A DNA stretch of 6,090 nucleotides from JBHIBA01 sp046758845. Its GTDB lineage: Bacteria > UBA8248 > JACPRG01 > G963555815. How positions within the stretch are numbered: the stretch's first letter is position 1; every line of letters begins with the position of its first letter. The position numbers were made by a program, and so were the translations under genes. Of this stretch, positions 1 through 5,556 are shown piece by piece. Location: the NCBI GenBank assembly GCA_046758845.1, contig JBHIBA010000283.1:1-6090 (forward strand). The letters run 5' to 3'. Under the pieces are notes generated by a model. It was not told where the DNA came from and ran no database searches. It saw only the letters and a list, made by a program, of their open reading frames with translations.

Positions 1-1225
1 CCCGATGGGGCTGGACCCGCCAGGCCAGCGCCCACTCCCGCTGGAAGGGATCGCGGATGTCCACGTCCTCATCGGTCACGATGATCCACTTGGCGAAGGC
101 AGGGTGGTGCGTCCAGGCGGCGCAGAGCGCCTGCTGGGCCTGGCCCGGGTAAGACTGCTTCATCCGAACCCAGCAGATGGAGTAACTCCCGCCGGACTCG
201 GGGAGGTGAACGTCCACGATGCCCGGAATGCGCAGGTCCTGCGCCAGATGCTTGTAGATGTGGGCCTCCTCCGGAATGGCCCGGATCAGACTCGATTCGC
301 TCGGGGGCATCTGGCTGAAGAACGCCTGGTGCAGAGGGTCCCTGCGGTGCGTGATGCAGTCGATCTCAAAGACCGCCATCTGGTAGGGCCCGCCCATGTA
401 GCCGGTGTACTCGCCGAAGGGACCTTCCCGCTCCCGGACGTGCGGGGGGACGTGGCCCTCCAGGATGATCTCGGCCAGGGCCGGGACTTCCAGGTCGATG
501 GTCTTGCATTTCACCAGCTCCACCGGGGCGCCCCGCAGGCCTCCGGCTACGGCGAACTCGTCATACCCCAAGGGGGCCTTGGCCACTGCGCCCATCAGGA
601 TGGTGGGCTCGACCCCCAGGACGACGGCCATGGGCATGGGCTCGTTCGCCGCCTCGTATTTCGCGAAATGGACCGCGCCGTGCTGGCTGGGAAGGTCCCA
701 CAGCACGCCGGTCTTCCGCTTTCCCTTGACCTCCATCCGGTAGACCCCGACGTTCCGCACCCCCGTGTCCCGGTCTTTCGTGACCAGGCACGCTGAGGTG
801 AGGAAGGGACCGGGGTCCTTCTCGGGGGTCCAGGTGGGGATGGGGAACCGGTGCAGATCGGCCTCCTCTGTCATCCAGACCACTTCCTGACACGGGGCGT
901 CGCCGTCCCTCGCCACGGCGGCAATCGGGCGCGTCAGGGCCTCGTGCCATTTCCGGTTGACCGCGTCGAAGCCCTCTTCCATGCCGAGCGCCCGGTGGTA
1001 CACCTTCACCCCCCCGCCGACGGTCCCCACCACCAGAGGCTTGTCTTTGTACCCCTTGATGCTGCGGAAGCCCAACGCGCCGCGCACCTCCTTGGGGACG
1101 CGCCGAAAGTAAGTGCGGGTGACGGCGCTGATCTCCCAGTCCTTATCGACTTCGGCGTCCACCCAGCGAAAGAGGTTGTGCTCTTCCAGGTCTCGGATGA
1201 AGCCTCTCAGGTCTTCATAAGACAT
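1..1225 (-). CDS. UbiD-family prFMN-dependent decarboxylase (3' end beyond window)
   Basis: UbiD enzymes carry out reversible non-oxidative decarboxylation of aromatic or alpha,beta-unsaturated acids in the cytoplasm with prenylated FMN made by UbiX. The minus-strand frame is open from ATG at 1225 to the window edge (408 codons) and begins MSYEDLRGFI, a typical family start. An in-frame TAG lies four codons upstream (1235-1237) with no other start between, so the start is forced although the Shine-Dalgarno is weak. Visible motifs: NVGVYR at residues 158-163 (metal ligand Asn158 and catalytic-type Arg163) and REGPFGEYTGY at 266-276, giving Glu267 and Glu272. Together these match the R-E-E catalytic triad of Fdc1/UbiD. 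Gln181-His182 and Glu236 sit where the other metal/prFMN ligands are expected. The terminal DEDVDIRDPFQREWALAWR is the usual UbiD segment, so perhaps 40-90 residues are missing. The substrate cannot be read from sequence; catabolic context argues against ubiquinone synthesis. Family call is very secure, subfamily is not. Confidence 0.95.
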   Translation of the reverse strand, partial: MSYEDLRGFIRDLEEHNLFRWVDAEVDKDWEISAVTRTYFRRVPKEVRGALGFRSIKGYKDKPLVVGTVGGGVKVYHRALGMEEGFDAVNRKWHEALTRPIAAVARDGDAPCQEVVWMTEEADLHRFPIPTWTPEKDPGPFLTSACLVTKDRDTGVRNVGVYRMEVKGKRKTGVLWDLPSQHGAVHFAKYEAANEPMPMAVVLGVEPTILMGAVAKAPLGYDEFAVAGGLRGAPVELVKCKTIDLEVPALAEIILEGHVPPHVREREGPFGEYTGYMGGPYQMAVFEIDCITHRRDPLHQAFFSQMPPSESSLIRAIPEEAHIYKHLAQDLRIPGIVDVHLPESGGSYSICWVRMKQSYPGQAQQALCAAWTHHPAFAKWIIVTDEDVDIRDPFQREWALAWRVQPHR

Positions 1226-1366
1226 GACCGCAAGCTACCCTACGGATCCGCGAGGGCGGACCCGTTCTTTCAAAATCCATCATGAACGGACCACGAAATC
1301 CGGTCCCGGAGCGGGCCCCGTGTGAAAGTCGGGGCGTCGGGGGTCGCGAGTCCCCGCGCCGCGGCC
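1226..1366 (-). other. Spacer between binding-protein gene and UbiD gene, with hairpin potential
   Basis: This 141-nt gap carries no convincing gene. It contains a perfect 6-bp stem, GCCCCG at 1315-1320 with CGGGGC at 1330-1335 (9-nt loop), and a second stem CCGTTC at 1262-1267 with GAACGG at 1284-1289 (16-nt loop). A third short GC-rich repeat (GGGG...CCCC around 1338-1355) lies beside the binding-protein stop. No T-run follows any of these on the minus strand, so they do not look like intrinsic terminators. Possible roles are mRNA stabilisation of the upstream binding-protein message, as is common after abundant periplasmic proteins, or partial attenuation before UbiD. No clear sigma70 promoter for UbiD was found. 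The role is inferred. Confidence 0.4.
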
Positions 1367-2365
1367 TCACATCTTGGGCGCGCCTTTCAGGAATTCGTTG
1401 GTGTAGAGCGTCCCCACACCGACCGGACTCTTGATCACGCTCTGATCCACCAGGATCTGCTGGGTCTCTCTCCACCGGTCGTGGGTCTGCCACCCGAGGC
1501 CGCGCTGCTTCGTGATCTCGTTCATGAAAGACGAATCGATGTCGGCCTGGAGCTGCGCCCGCCAGACCTTCTTGGGGGCCTTCTTCTGGTACCTGGCCAG
1601 GATTTCGACCGCCTCGTCGGCGTTCTTGATCACGGCGACGAAGCCCTGGATGTAGGCCCGGGTGAACCGCCGCACGAGGTCGGGGTTTTTCTTGATGACG
1701 TCGTCCGCGGCCAGCATTCCGCTGCCGTACCCCTTGTAGCCGTACTTGGCCCCTTGCATGATGTGGATCTTGGCCTTGGCCTTGAGGATGGGAATCTCGG
1801 CGTCCAGGTAGCCGGTGATGGCGTCCACCTTCTTCGTGAGGAGATAGCTCTCATAGGGGAAGCTGACGGCAACCTCCTTGACCTTCTTCCGGTCGATCCC
1901 CACCATCTTGGTGAAAGCCAGGTAGAAGATCCGCGTCGAGCCGGCCGGAAAGACGCCCATCTTTCTGCCCTCGATGTCCTTGGGTTTTTTGATCCCCGAA
2001 TCGGCCAGCGTCACGAAGGACATCGGGCTGAGCTGGTTCACCACCACCAGCGAGGTCACGGGCACGCCCTTGCTTTTGGCCGTGGCGAGGGTCGGCAGGT
2101 CCCCGTAGCCGAAGGGGTACTGTCCCCCGCCCACAAACTTCATCGTGCGTTGCGACCCGTTGCCCGGGTCGATCTTCGCCACGTCAATCCCGTTCTGCTT
2201 GAAGTAGCCCTTCTCCTTGGCCACGTGGAACATGGCGTGGTTGCCGCGCAGCACCCAGTCCAGCCGCACGTTCACCTTGTCGAGCGCCTCCGCCGATCCG
2301 GCCAGGACAAAGAGCGCTGCGGCCAGGACCGCCGTCCATCCGAACACGACCTTCCATCGACTCAT
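1367..2365 (-). CDS. ABC transporter periplasmic substrate-binding protein, NMT1/THI5-SsuA-like
   Basis: This 332-residue protein would capture a small organic solute in the periplasm and deliver it to the adjacent permease and ATPase. Residues 1-27 form a Sec signal peptide: basic MSRWK, hydrophobic core, then AGSAEA with likely cleavage before LDKVN. There is no lipobox Cys, so it is soluble and periplasmic. The mature start is classic for the NMT1/THI5-like family: VRLDWVLRGNHAMFHVAKEKGYF (residues 33-55), PGNGSQRT at 67-74, and the IKKPKDIEGRKMGV hinge-side motif at 125-138. The C-terminus is YTNEFLKGAPKM. Length is normal for the family. The start is fixed by TAAGGAGG seven bases upstream. 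It lies 25 nt downstream of the permease stop, so it is the third transporter gene of the operon. Relatives bind nitrate, alkanesulfonates, taurine, pyrimidine thiamine precursors, riboflavin or aromatic acids; the ligand here is unknown. The Cys-rich THI5 motif is absent. Confidence 0.93.
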   Translation of the reverse strand: MSRWKVVFGWTAVLAAALFVLAGSAEALDKVNVRLDWVLRGNHAMFHVAKEKGYFKQNGIDVAKIDPGNGSQRTMKFVGGGQYPFGYGDLPTLATAKSKGVPVTSLVVVNQLSPMSFVTLADSGIKKPKDIEGRKMGVFPAGSTRIFYLAFTKMVGIDRKKVKEVAVSFPYESYLLTKKVDAITGYLDAEIPILKAKAKIHIMQGAKYGYKGYGSGMLAADDVIKKNPDLVRRFTRAYIQGFVAVIKNADEAVEILARYQKKAPKKVWRAQLQADIDSSFMNEITKQRGLGWQTHDRWRETQQILVDQSVIKSPVGVGTLYTNEFLKGAPKM

Positions 2366-2372
2366 CTCACGT

Positions 2373-2380
2373 CCTCCTTA
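2373..2380 (-). promoter_or_regulatory. Strong Shine-Dalgarno of the binding-protein gene
   Basis: On the minus strand this reads TAAGGAGG, a near-perfect anti-16S match, with a 7-nt spacer to the ATG at 2365. It lies in the 25-nt gap after the permease stop. It is the best ribosome site in the operon, which fits the usual need to make binding protein in excess over the membrane components. Confidence 0.9.
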
Positions 2381-2390
2381 CAGAAGTTCT

Positions 2391-3173
2391 TCAAACCATC
2401 GGGCCCGCTTCTCGCGCGGATTCGTGCCACGGGAAAAGTTTTCGGCCCGCCAGGGAAACCAGGTAGTAAAGGACAACTCCGATCACCGAAATGACGGCCA
2501 CGGCCCCGAACAGGGCCGCCGATTCCATGTCGGAAGAGGCGACTCGTATCTGGTATCCCAGCCCGTTGCTGCCGGAGATCCACTCGGCCACGAAGGCCCC
2601 GATCACCGAAAAGGTCATCGCGATCTTGAACCCCTCGAACATATAGGGCAAGGCGTGGGGGATCTGGATCTTCCGAAGGATCATCCACCGGGAGACCGCC
2701 ACCGAACGGGCCAGGTCGATGAGATTCGGGTCCACCGACCTCAGTCCGTAAATGGTGTTGATGATCACCGGGAAGAAGGAGATCAGGATCACGATGGCCA
2801 CCTTGGTCTCAAGCCCCAGGCCGAACCAAAGGAGCATGATGGGGGCAAGGGTGACCTTCGGGATGTTCTGGAAGAACACCACGATGGGATAAAGCGTCCG
2901 CTGGACGAACTTGGAGAAGACCACCGCAACGGCGATCGCCACCGCCAGGATGTCTCCGATGACAAAACCCAAAAGGATCTCCTGAGTGGTGATCCAGGCG
3001 TCCTCGTAGAAGCCTTCGTACAGGATGAGGTCTTTGAGAACGGCGGACGGCGCCGGGATGAACCATTTCGGAACCCGAAAGGTGTGGATGGCCGCCTCCC
3101 ACAGCCCCAGAAGGACCACGGCCGTCAAGACCGTCGGCCAGGAGTTCTGGAAGGCTTCTCTCGCCCGTCTCAT
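2391..3173 (-). CDS. ABC transporter permease, SsuC/TauC/NrtB-like (BPD_transp_1)
   Basis: This is the inner-membrane channel subunit, 260 residues, typical of SsuC/TauC. A longer open frame runs upstream inside the ATPase gene, but the true start is ATG 3173: MRRAREAFQNSWPTVL leads straight into the first membrane helix (about 13-30). Hydrophobic stretches near 64-86, 95-120, 123-143, 181-201 and 224-243 give the expected six-helix layout. The family loop LARSVAVSRWMILRKIQIP (154-172) followed by ALPYMFEGFK is the EAA coupling loop that docks on the ATPase. Its usual EAA...G is degenerate here (D153-L-A, then Ala159 in place of Gly). SGSNGLGY near 200-207 is another family hallmark. The ATG overlaps the ATPase TGA as ATGA, indicating translational coupling. 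Ligand class is not predictable from this subunit. Confidence 0.94.
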   Translation of the reverse strand: MRRAREAFQNSWPTVLTAVVLLGLWEAAIHTFRVPKWFIPAPSAVLKDLILYEGFYEDAWITTQEILLGFVIGDILAVAIAVAVVFSKFVQRTLYPIVVFFQNIPKVTLAPIMLLWFGLGLETKVAIVILISFFPVIINTIYGLRSVDPNLIDLARSVAVSRWMILRKIQIPHALPYMFEGFKIAMTFSVIGAFVAEWISGSNGLGYQIRVASSDMESAALFGAVAVISVIGVVLYYLVSLAGRKLFPWHESAREAGPMV

Positions 3174-4057
3174 TTCGAGCCGCTCTCCAATAGACCTCTC
3201 AGGGTATCCAGGTGGCGCTGGAACTCCGGCGTCGCCTGCTGCTCCGGGCGCCGGGGGCGCGGCAGGTCGATGGGCACCCGGGCGATGAGCCGGCCCGGCT
3301 TTCCCGCGATGACGAACACGGCGTCGGAGAGATAGACCGATTCCCGGATGCTGTGGGTGATGAACACAACCGTCTTTCGCGTCTGTCGCCAGATGCGCAA
3401 GAGCTCCTCGTTCATGCTGTCCCGCGTCATGGCGTCCAGGGCGCCGAACGGCTCGTCCATCATGAGGATGGCCGGGTCGATGGCCAAGGCCCGGGCGATG
3501 GCCACCCGCTGCTTCATCCCCCCCGAGAGCTCCTGCGGGTAGTTGCGGTGGAATTCCTCCAGACCCATCATCCGCAGAAGGTCGTCGGGGTCGCGGAAAT
3601 TCGCATCCGATCCCATCGCCCGAGCGAGCTCGACGAGAAAACCCGCGTTCCCTCTCGCATCCCGCCAAGGCAGAAGGGTCGGCTCCTGGAATACGATCCC
3701 GAAAAGCCGCCGTGTCCTGGCCTCGTGGGGGCTTTCCCCGTCGATGGTCACCCTCCCCGCCGACGGATCCAGCAGGCCGGTGATCACCTTCAATAGCGTG
3801 CTCTTGCCGCACCCCGACGGGCCGATGAGAGAGACGAACTCGCGCTGGTGGATGTGGAAGTCGATGTTCTCCACCGCCGTGTAGGGCTCGCCCCGCTGGC
3901 CCCCGTAGGTAACGGTGACGCCCTCCAGCTCGATGACCCCGCCGCGGTCGGCGGCGTCCCGGCGGTCGGCTCCCGCCCCCTTGTCCTCGCGGATCAGCGC
4001 CGTGCGTGGTTGCATTTCGCCGTTCGGGTCATTTTGTCCATCCGTGGGCGCGGCCAT
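3170..4057 (-). CDS. ABC transporter ATP-binding protein, SsuB/TauB/NrtD-like
   Basis: This 295-residue cytoplasmic ATPase powers the importer. All nucleotide-binding motifs are intact: Walker A GPSGCGKST (79-87), Q-loop FQEPTLLPW (Gln124), signature LSGGMKQR (177-184), Walker B ILMMDEPF (197-204), D-loop ALD and switch His235 in FITHS. The LLPW after the Q-loop and the PGR...ARVPIDLPRPR stretch (254-270) are typical of the nitrate/sulfonate/taurine subfamily. The ABC fold starts at VIELEGVTVTYGG (41-53), leaving an unusually long, charged, probably disordered 40-residue N-terminus. The ATG at 4057 has only a weak ribosome site, 12 nt after the dehydrogenase stop. The internal Met15 (codon at 4015-4013) has no better site, so the exact start is uncertain. 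The stop overlaps the permease start by 4 nt. Confidence 0.95.
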   Translation of the reverse strand: MAAPTDGQNDPNGEMQPRTALIREDKGAGADRRDAADRGGVIELEGVTVTYGGQRGEPYTAVENIDFHIHQREFVSLIGPSGCGKSTLLKVITGLLDPSAGRVTIDGESPHEARTRRLFGIVFQEPTLLPWRDARGNAGFLVELARAMGSDANFRDPDDLLRMMGLEEFHRNYPQELSGGMKQRVAIARALAIDPAILMMDEPFGALDAMTRDSMNEELLRIWRQTRKTVVFITHSIRESVYLSDAVFVIAGKPGRLIARVPIDLPRPRRPEQQATPEFQRHLDTLRGLLESGSK

Positions 4058-4069
4058 TCCGGCCCGGAC

Positions 4070-5002
4070 TTACATGAGTTTGAGGAGCGCCCCCATCTGG
4101 GCGGACCTTTTTTGCATCAAATCGGCGAGGTTGACGTCGGCGTAATCGTAAAATCCCTTTTTCGTCTTCAGGCCCAGTTCCTTCTTCGCGACCTTCTCGG
4201 CGATGGTCGGGCTGACTTCCTTTGTCTCGCAAAGGTCAGCGTGCAGGTACTGGGACACGTCATGGTAGACGTCCAGGCCCGCCAGGTCCAACAGGGCCAT
4301 CGGCCCCATGAAGGCGAGCTTCAAGGCGAAGGCCTCGCTGACGATGAGGTCGATGTCCCGCGCGTCCGCCACCCCCTGCTCGTAGCAGTACAAGGCCTCC
4401 CGCAACAAGGCGTAGAGGATCCGGTTCCCCAAGAATCCCGGCACGTCCTTCTTCACCATGACCGGCTTCTTGCCGATCCGCTCCACCAGCGCCCGGACGG
4501 TCTCCACGGCGGCGTCCGAAGATGTCCGGCCGCGGATCACCTCGATGACCCGGACGACGTGAGGCGGGTTCCACCAGTGCATGCCGACGATTCGGGATGC
4601 GTCCCGGACGCCCTCACCGATCAGGGAGATGCTGATCCCGGAGGTGTTGGACGCCAAAGGAATCCCCGGCGGAGCCAGCCTTTCCACTTCGCCGAAGACG
4701 GAACGCTTGACCTCAAGGTCTTCCGGGACCGCCTCCAGGACGAAGTCCACGCCTTCCAGTGCTTCGCGCAAGTCCGTCGTTCCGCGGATCCGGGCCGGGA
4801 CGCGTTCCAGATCTTCCTCGGTGATGGCTCCTGCAGCCGCCAAGGCTTTGAGGGTTTCGGCCTGCGCGTTCCGGGCGCGCTCCAGCAGGACCGGCTCCAA
4901 TTCCCGCAGGCTGACCTCTAGGCCGGACTTGGCGAAACACAGGGCGATCCCGCTTCCCATCGTCCCCGCCCCAATGACGGCGATTCTCCGGATCTCAGCC
5001 AA
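4070..5002 (-). CDS. 3-hydroxyacyl-CoA dehydrogenase family protein (TTG start)
   Basis: The family oxidises 3-hydroxyacyl-CoA (or a related beta-hydroxy acid) to the 3-keto form with NAD+, in the cytoplasm. The 310 residues cover both domains of a stand-alone enzyme. Residues 6-33 form the Rossmann start with GAGTMGSG (11-18, GxGxxG), and LEAVPEDLEVKRSVF (89-103) is typical. SNTS (118-121), His142 in GMHWWNPP, Glu154 twelve residues later in VIEVI, and Asn193 in PGFLGNRI match the catalytic Ser-His-Glu-Asn set. The C-terminal helical domain (about 187-310) includes a KKGFYDY motif at 281-287. HWWNPP replaces the common HFFNP, a variant associated with family members of unassigned substrate. 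The start codon is TTG with AGGGGGAG at 5008-5015; an in-frame TGA at 5039-5041 leaves no ATG or GTG option, and the Rossmann strand requires this start. It is the first complete operon gene, 12 nt before the ATPase. Confidence 0.92.
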   Translation of the reverse strand: MAEIRRIAVIGAGTMGSGIALCFAKSGLEVSLRELEPVLLERARNAQAETLKALAAAGAITEEDLERVPARIRGTTDLREALEGVDFVLEAVPEDLEVKRSVFGEVERLAPPGIPLASNTSGISISLIGEGVRDASRIVGMHWWNPPHVVRVIEVIRGRTSSDAAVETVRALVERIGKKPVMVKKDVPGFLGNRILYALLREALYCYEQGVADARDIDLIVSEAFALKLAFMGPMALLDLAGLDVYHDVSQYLHADLCETKEVSPTIAEKVAKKELGLKTKKGFYDYADVNLADLMQKRSAQMGALLKLM

Positions 5003-5007
5003 CCGTT

Positions 5008-5015
5008 CTCCCCCT
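5008..5015 (-). promoter_or_regulatory. Shine-Dalgarno deciding the TTG start of the dehydrogenase
   Basis: The minus strand reads AGGGGGAG, then AACGG and TTG (5002-5000). The purine-rich run with a 5-nt spacer supports the non-ATG start. The nearest upstream in-frame codons back to the TGA at 5039-5041 include no ATG, GTG or TTG. Confidence 0.7.
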
Positions 5016-5048
5016 GAGCGCCTTCCCTGACGGATGCGTCACCAGCCT

Positions 5049-5189
5049 TCACATGGATTTCCTGGGGGGCTTGATCCCCGGCAAGAAATCGTTCGTGAAC
5101 ACTTCCTCCGGCCGGACCGGCTTCTTGAGCTTGATGTAGCGGTCAATGGTCTCGGTAGTCGCCCGTGCGCCGCTACAGCCGCATTCCAT
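5049..5189 (-). pseudogene. C-terminal remnant of a second ABC substrate-binding protein
   Basis: The minus frame ending at TGA 5049-5051 encodes TIDRYIKLKKPVRPEEV, then FTNDFLPGIKPPRKSM. This is the C-terminal signature of NMT1/SsuA-like binding proteins. It aligns without gaps to the intact protein encoded at 1367-2365: PVRPEEVFTNDFL against PVGVGTLYTNEFL, and an upstream R..T...K pattern also lines up (about 9 identities in 31). The similarity cannot be followed beyond roughly residue -40 from the stop, and an in-frame TAG lies at 5247-5249. The interval given runs from the first in-frame ATG (5189); an expressed 46-residue peptide is possible but would lack ~290 residues of the fold. It sits 46 nt before the dehydrogenase start on the same strand, as if the operon once began with this gene. 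Most likely a deletion remnant. The C-terminal match is convincing; the left break is not mapped. Confidence 0.72.
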
Positions 5190-5250
5190 GGCGCTTGTAT
5201 TTCGGGCGCTACCTGGGCCGGGTATCGCCGCCAGGCAACAGACTCCCTAA

Positions 5251-5280
5251 TTGACGCCGCCGGACGCTGGTTTGTAAGAT
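5251..5280 (+). promoter_or_regulatory. Sigma70-like promoter reading toward the RidA gene
   Basis: TTGACG (5251-5256, five of six consensus bases) and TAAGAT (5275-5280, four of six) are separated by 18 nt. They lie in a locally AT-richer patch of an otherwise GC-rich window. Transcription would start near 5287, giving a leader of about 87 nt to the small ORF at 5374 and about 240 nt to RidA. It lies upstream of every rightward gene and inside the spacer that separates the two divergent units. Based on consensus matching only. Confidence 0.5.
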
Positions 5281-5297
5281 TCGAGAATTGTTTCTAC

Positions 5298-5315
5298 CGG
5301 ATAGGGATGCATCCG
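5298..5315. promoter_or_regulatory. Palindromic site just downstream of the predicted promoter
   Basis: GGATGCATCC at 5305-5314 is a perfect 10-bp palindrome. It is nested in a CGGAT (5298-5302) / ATCCG (5311-5315) inverted pair with an 8-nt loop. Lying about +11 to +29 from the predicted start, it is placed where a repressor operator could act. Perfect 10-bp palindromes occur by chance several times in 6 kb, so this is weak evidence. A further CTGGG/CCCAG hairpin lies at 5325-5345. Confidence 0.22.
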
Positions 5316-5373
5316 TCAACGTCTCTGGGCCACGGAGTTTCCCAGTCATTGGCTGAAGGGAGGACAGCCGCCC

Positions 5374-5556
5374 ATGGAAGCGACGCTGGTGCGCTTCGAG
5401 GACCGAGAGGAGGTCGCGCCCCCCCAGCACAAGAACTTTGTCACGCGGACGCTGATCGCCAAGGCTGTGACCCCGGCCCTCACCCCCGACCCCCGGCCAA
5501 CTTCCCTTCTTCCGAGGAGGAATCGCAATGCCCTGGGAAGCCGTCAAGTCCAATAA
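5374..5556 (+). pseudogene. Small ORF of unknown function upstream of RidA, possibly a truncated gene
   Basis: ATG 5374 follows AAGGGAGG (5356-5363) with a 10-nt spacer. The first 31 residues (MEATLVRFEDREEVAPP, then QHKNFVTRTLIAKA) look like real protein, and the codons have GC-rich third positions like the neighbours. From about residue 32 the translation becomes Pro/Arg-rich (PALTPDPRPTSLLPRRNRN), unlike a folded protein, and it overlaps the RidA start by 29 nt in another frame. The beginning loosely resembles the N-terminus of small cupin-domain proteins of catabolic clusters (acidic segment, PPxH, then a Thr-Arg-xLeu strand), but no metal-binding cupin motif follows. It may be a truncated gene, a translated leader peptide coupling to RidA, or chance. 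Not recognised with confidence. Confidence 0.35.
5514..5520 (+). promoter_or_regulatory. Shine-Dalgarno of the RidA gene
   Basis: GAGGAGG is followed by a 7-nt spacer (AATCGCA) and the ATG at 5528. This strong site fixes the RidA start and argues that RidA is translated independently of the small ORF overlapping it. Confidence 0.85.

Noticed and set aside
5..1285. Long plus-strand open frames opposite UbiD, including one of 263 codons
   Set aside because: They are antisense to a UbiD frame with complete catalytic motifs, and their translations are His/Asp/Leu/Pro-rich, typical of the opposite strand of GC-rich coding DNA.
1215..1493. Minus-strand ORF across the binding-protein/UbiD spacer, including an ATG-ATG pair near 1280 as a leader peptide
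   Set aside because: It overlaps the binding-protein gene out of frame, has no clear ribosome site before the internal ATGs, and its sequence has no protein-like or attenuator-like features.
2391..3812. A 473-codon minus-strand frame as a fused ATPase-permease protein
   Set aside because: Only the last 260 residues are permease; the upstream part is an out-of-frame reading of the ATPase gene, whose own frame has all ABC motifs. ATG 3173 with an ATGA overlap is the natural start.
1322..4921. Several 190-390 codon plus-strand frames opposite the transporter and dehydrogenase genes
   Set aside because: All lie antisense to genes with clear family motifs, have no recognisable domains, and show the composition bias of antisense shadows.
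5190..5300. Minus-strand sigma70 promoter for the dehydrogenase-transporter operon
   Set aside because: Candidate hexamers such as TTACAA with a 17-nt spacer match consensus at too few positions; the true operon promoter may have been lost or lies where I cannot recognise it.
5209..5553. Minus-strand 114-codon frame in the intergenic region and over the RidA start
   Set aside because: Low-complexity Gly/Arg-rich translation, overlaps the RidA start and promoter region, no similarity to the binding-protein remnant just downstream.
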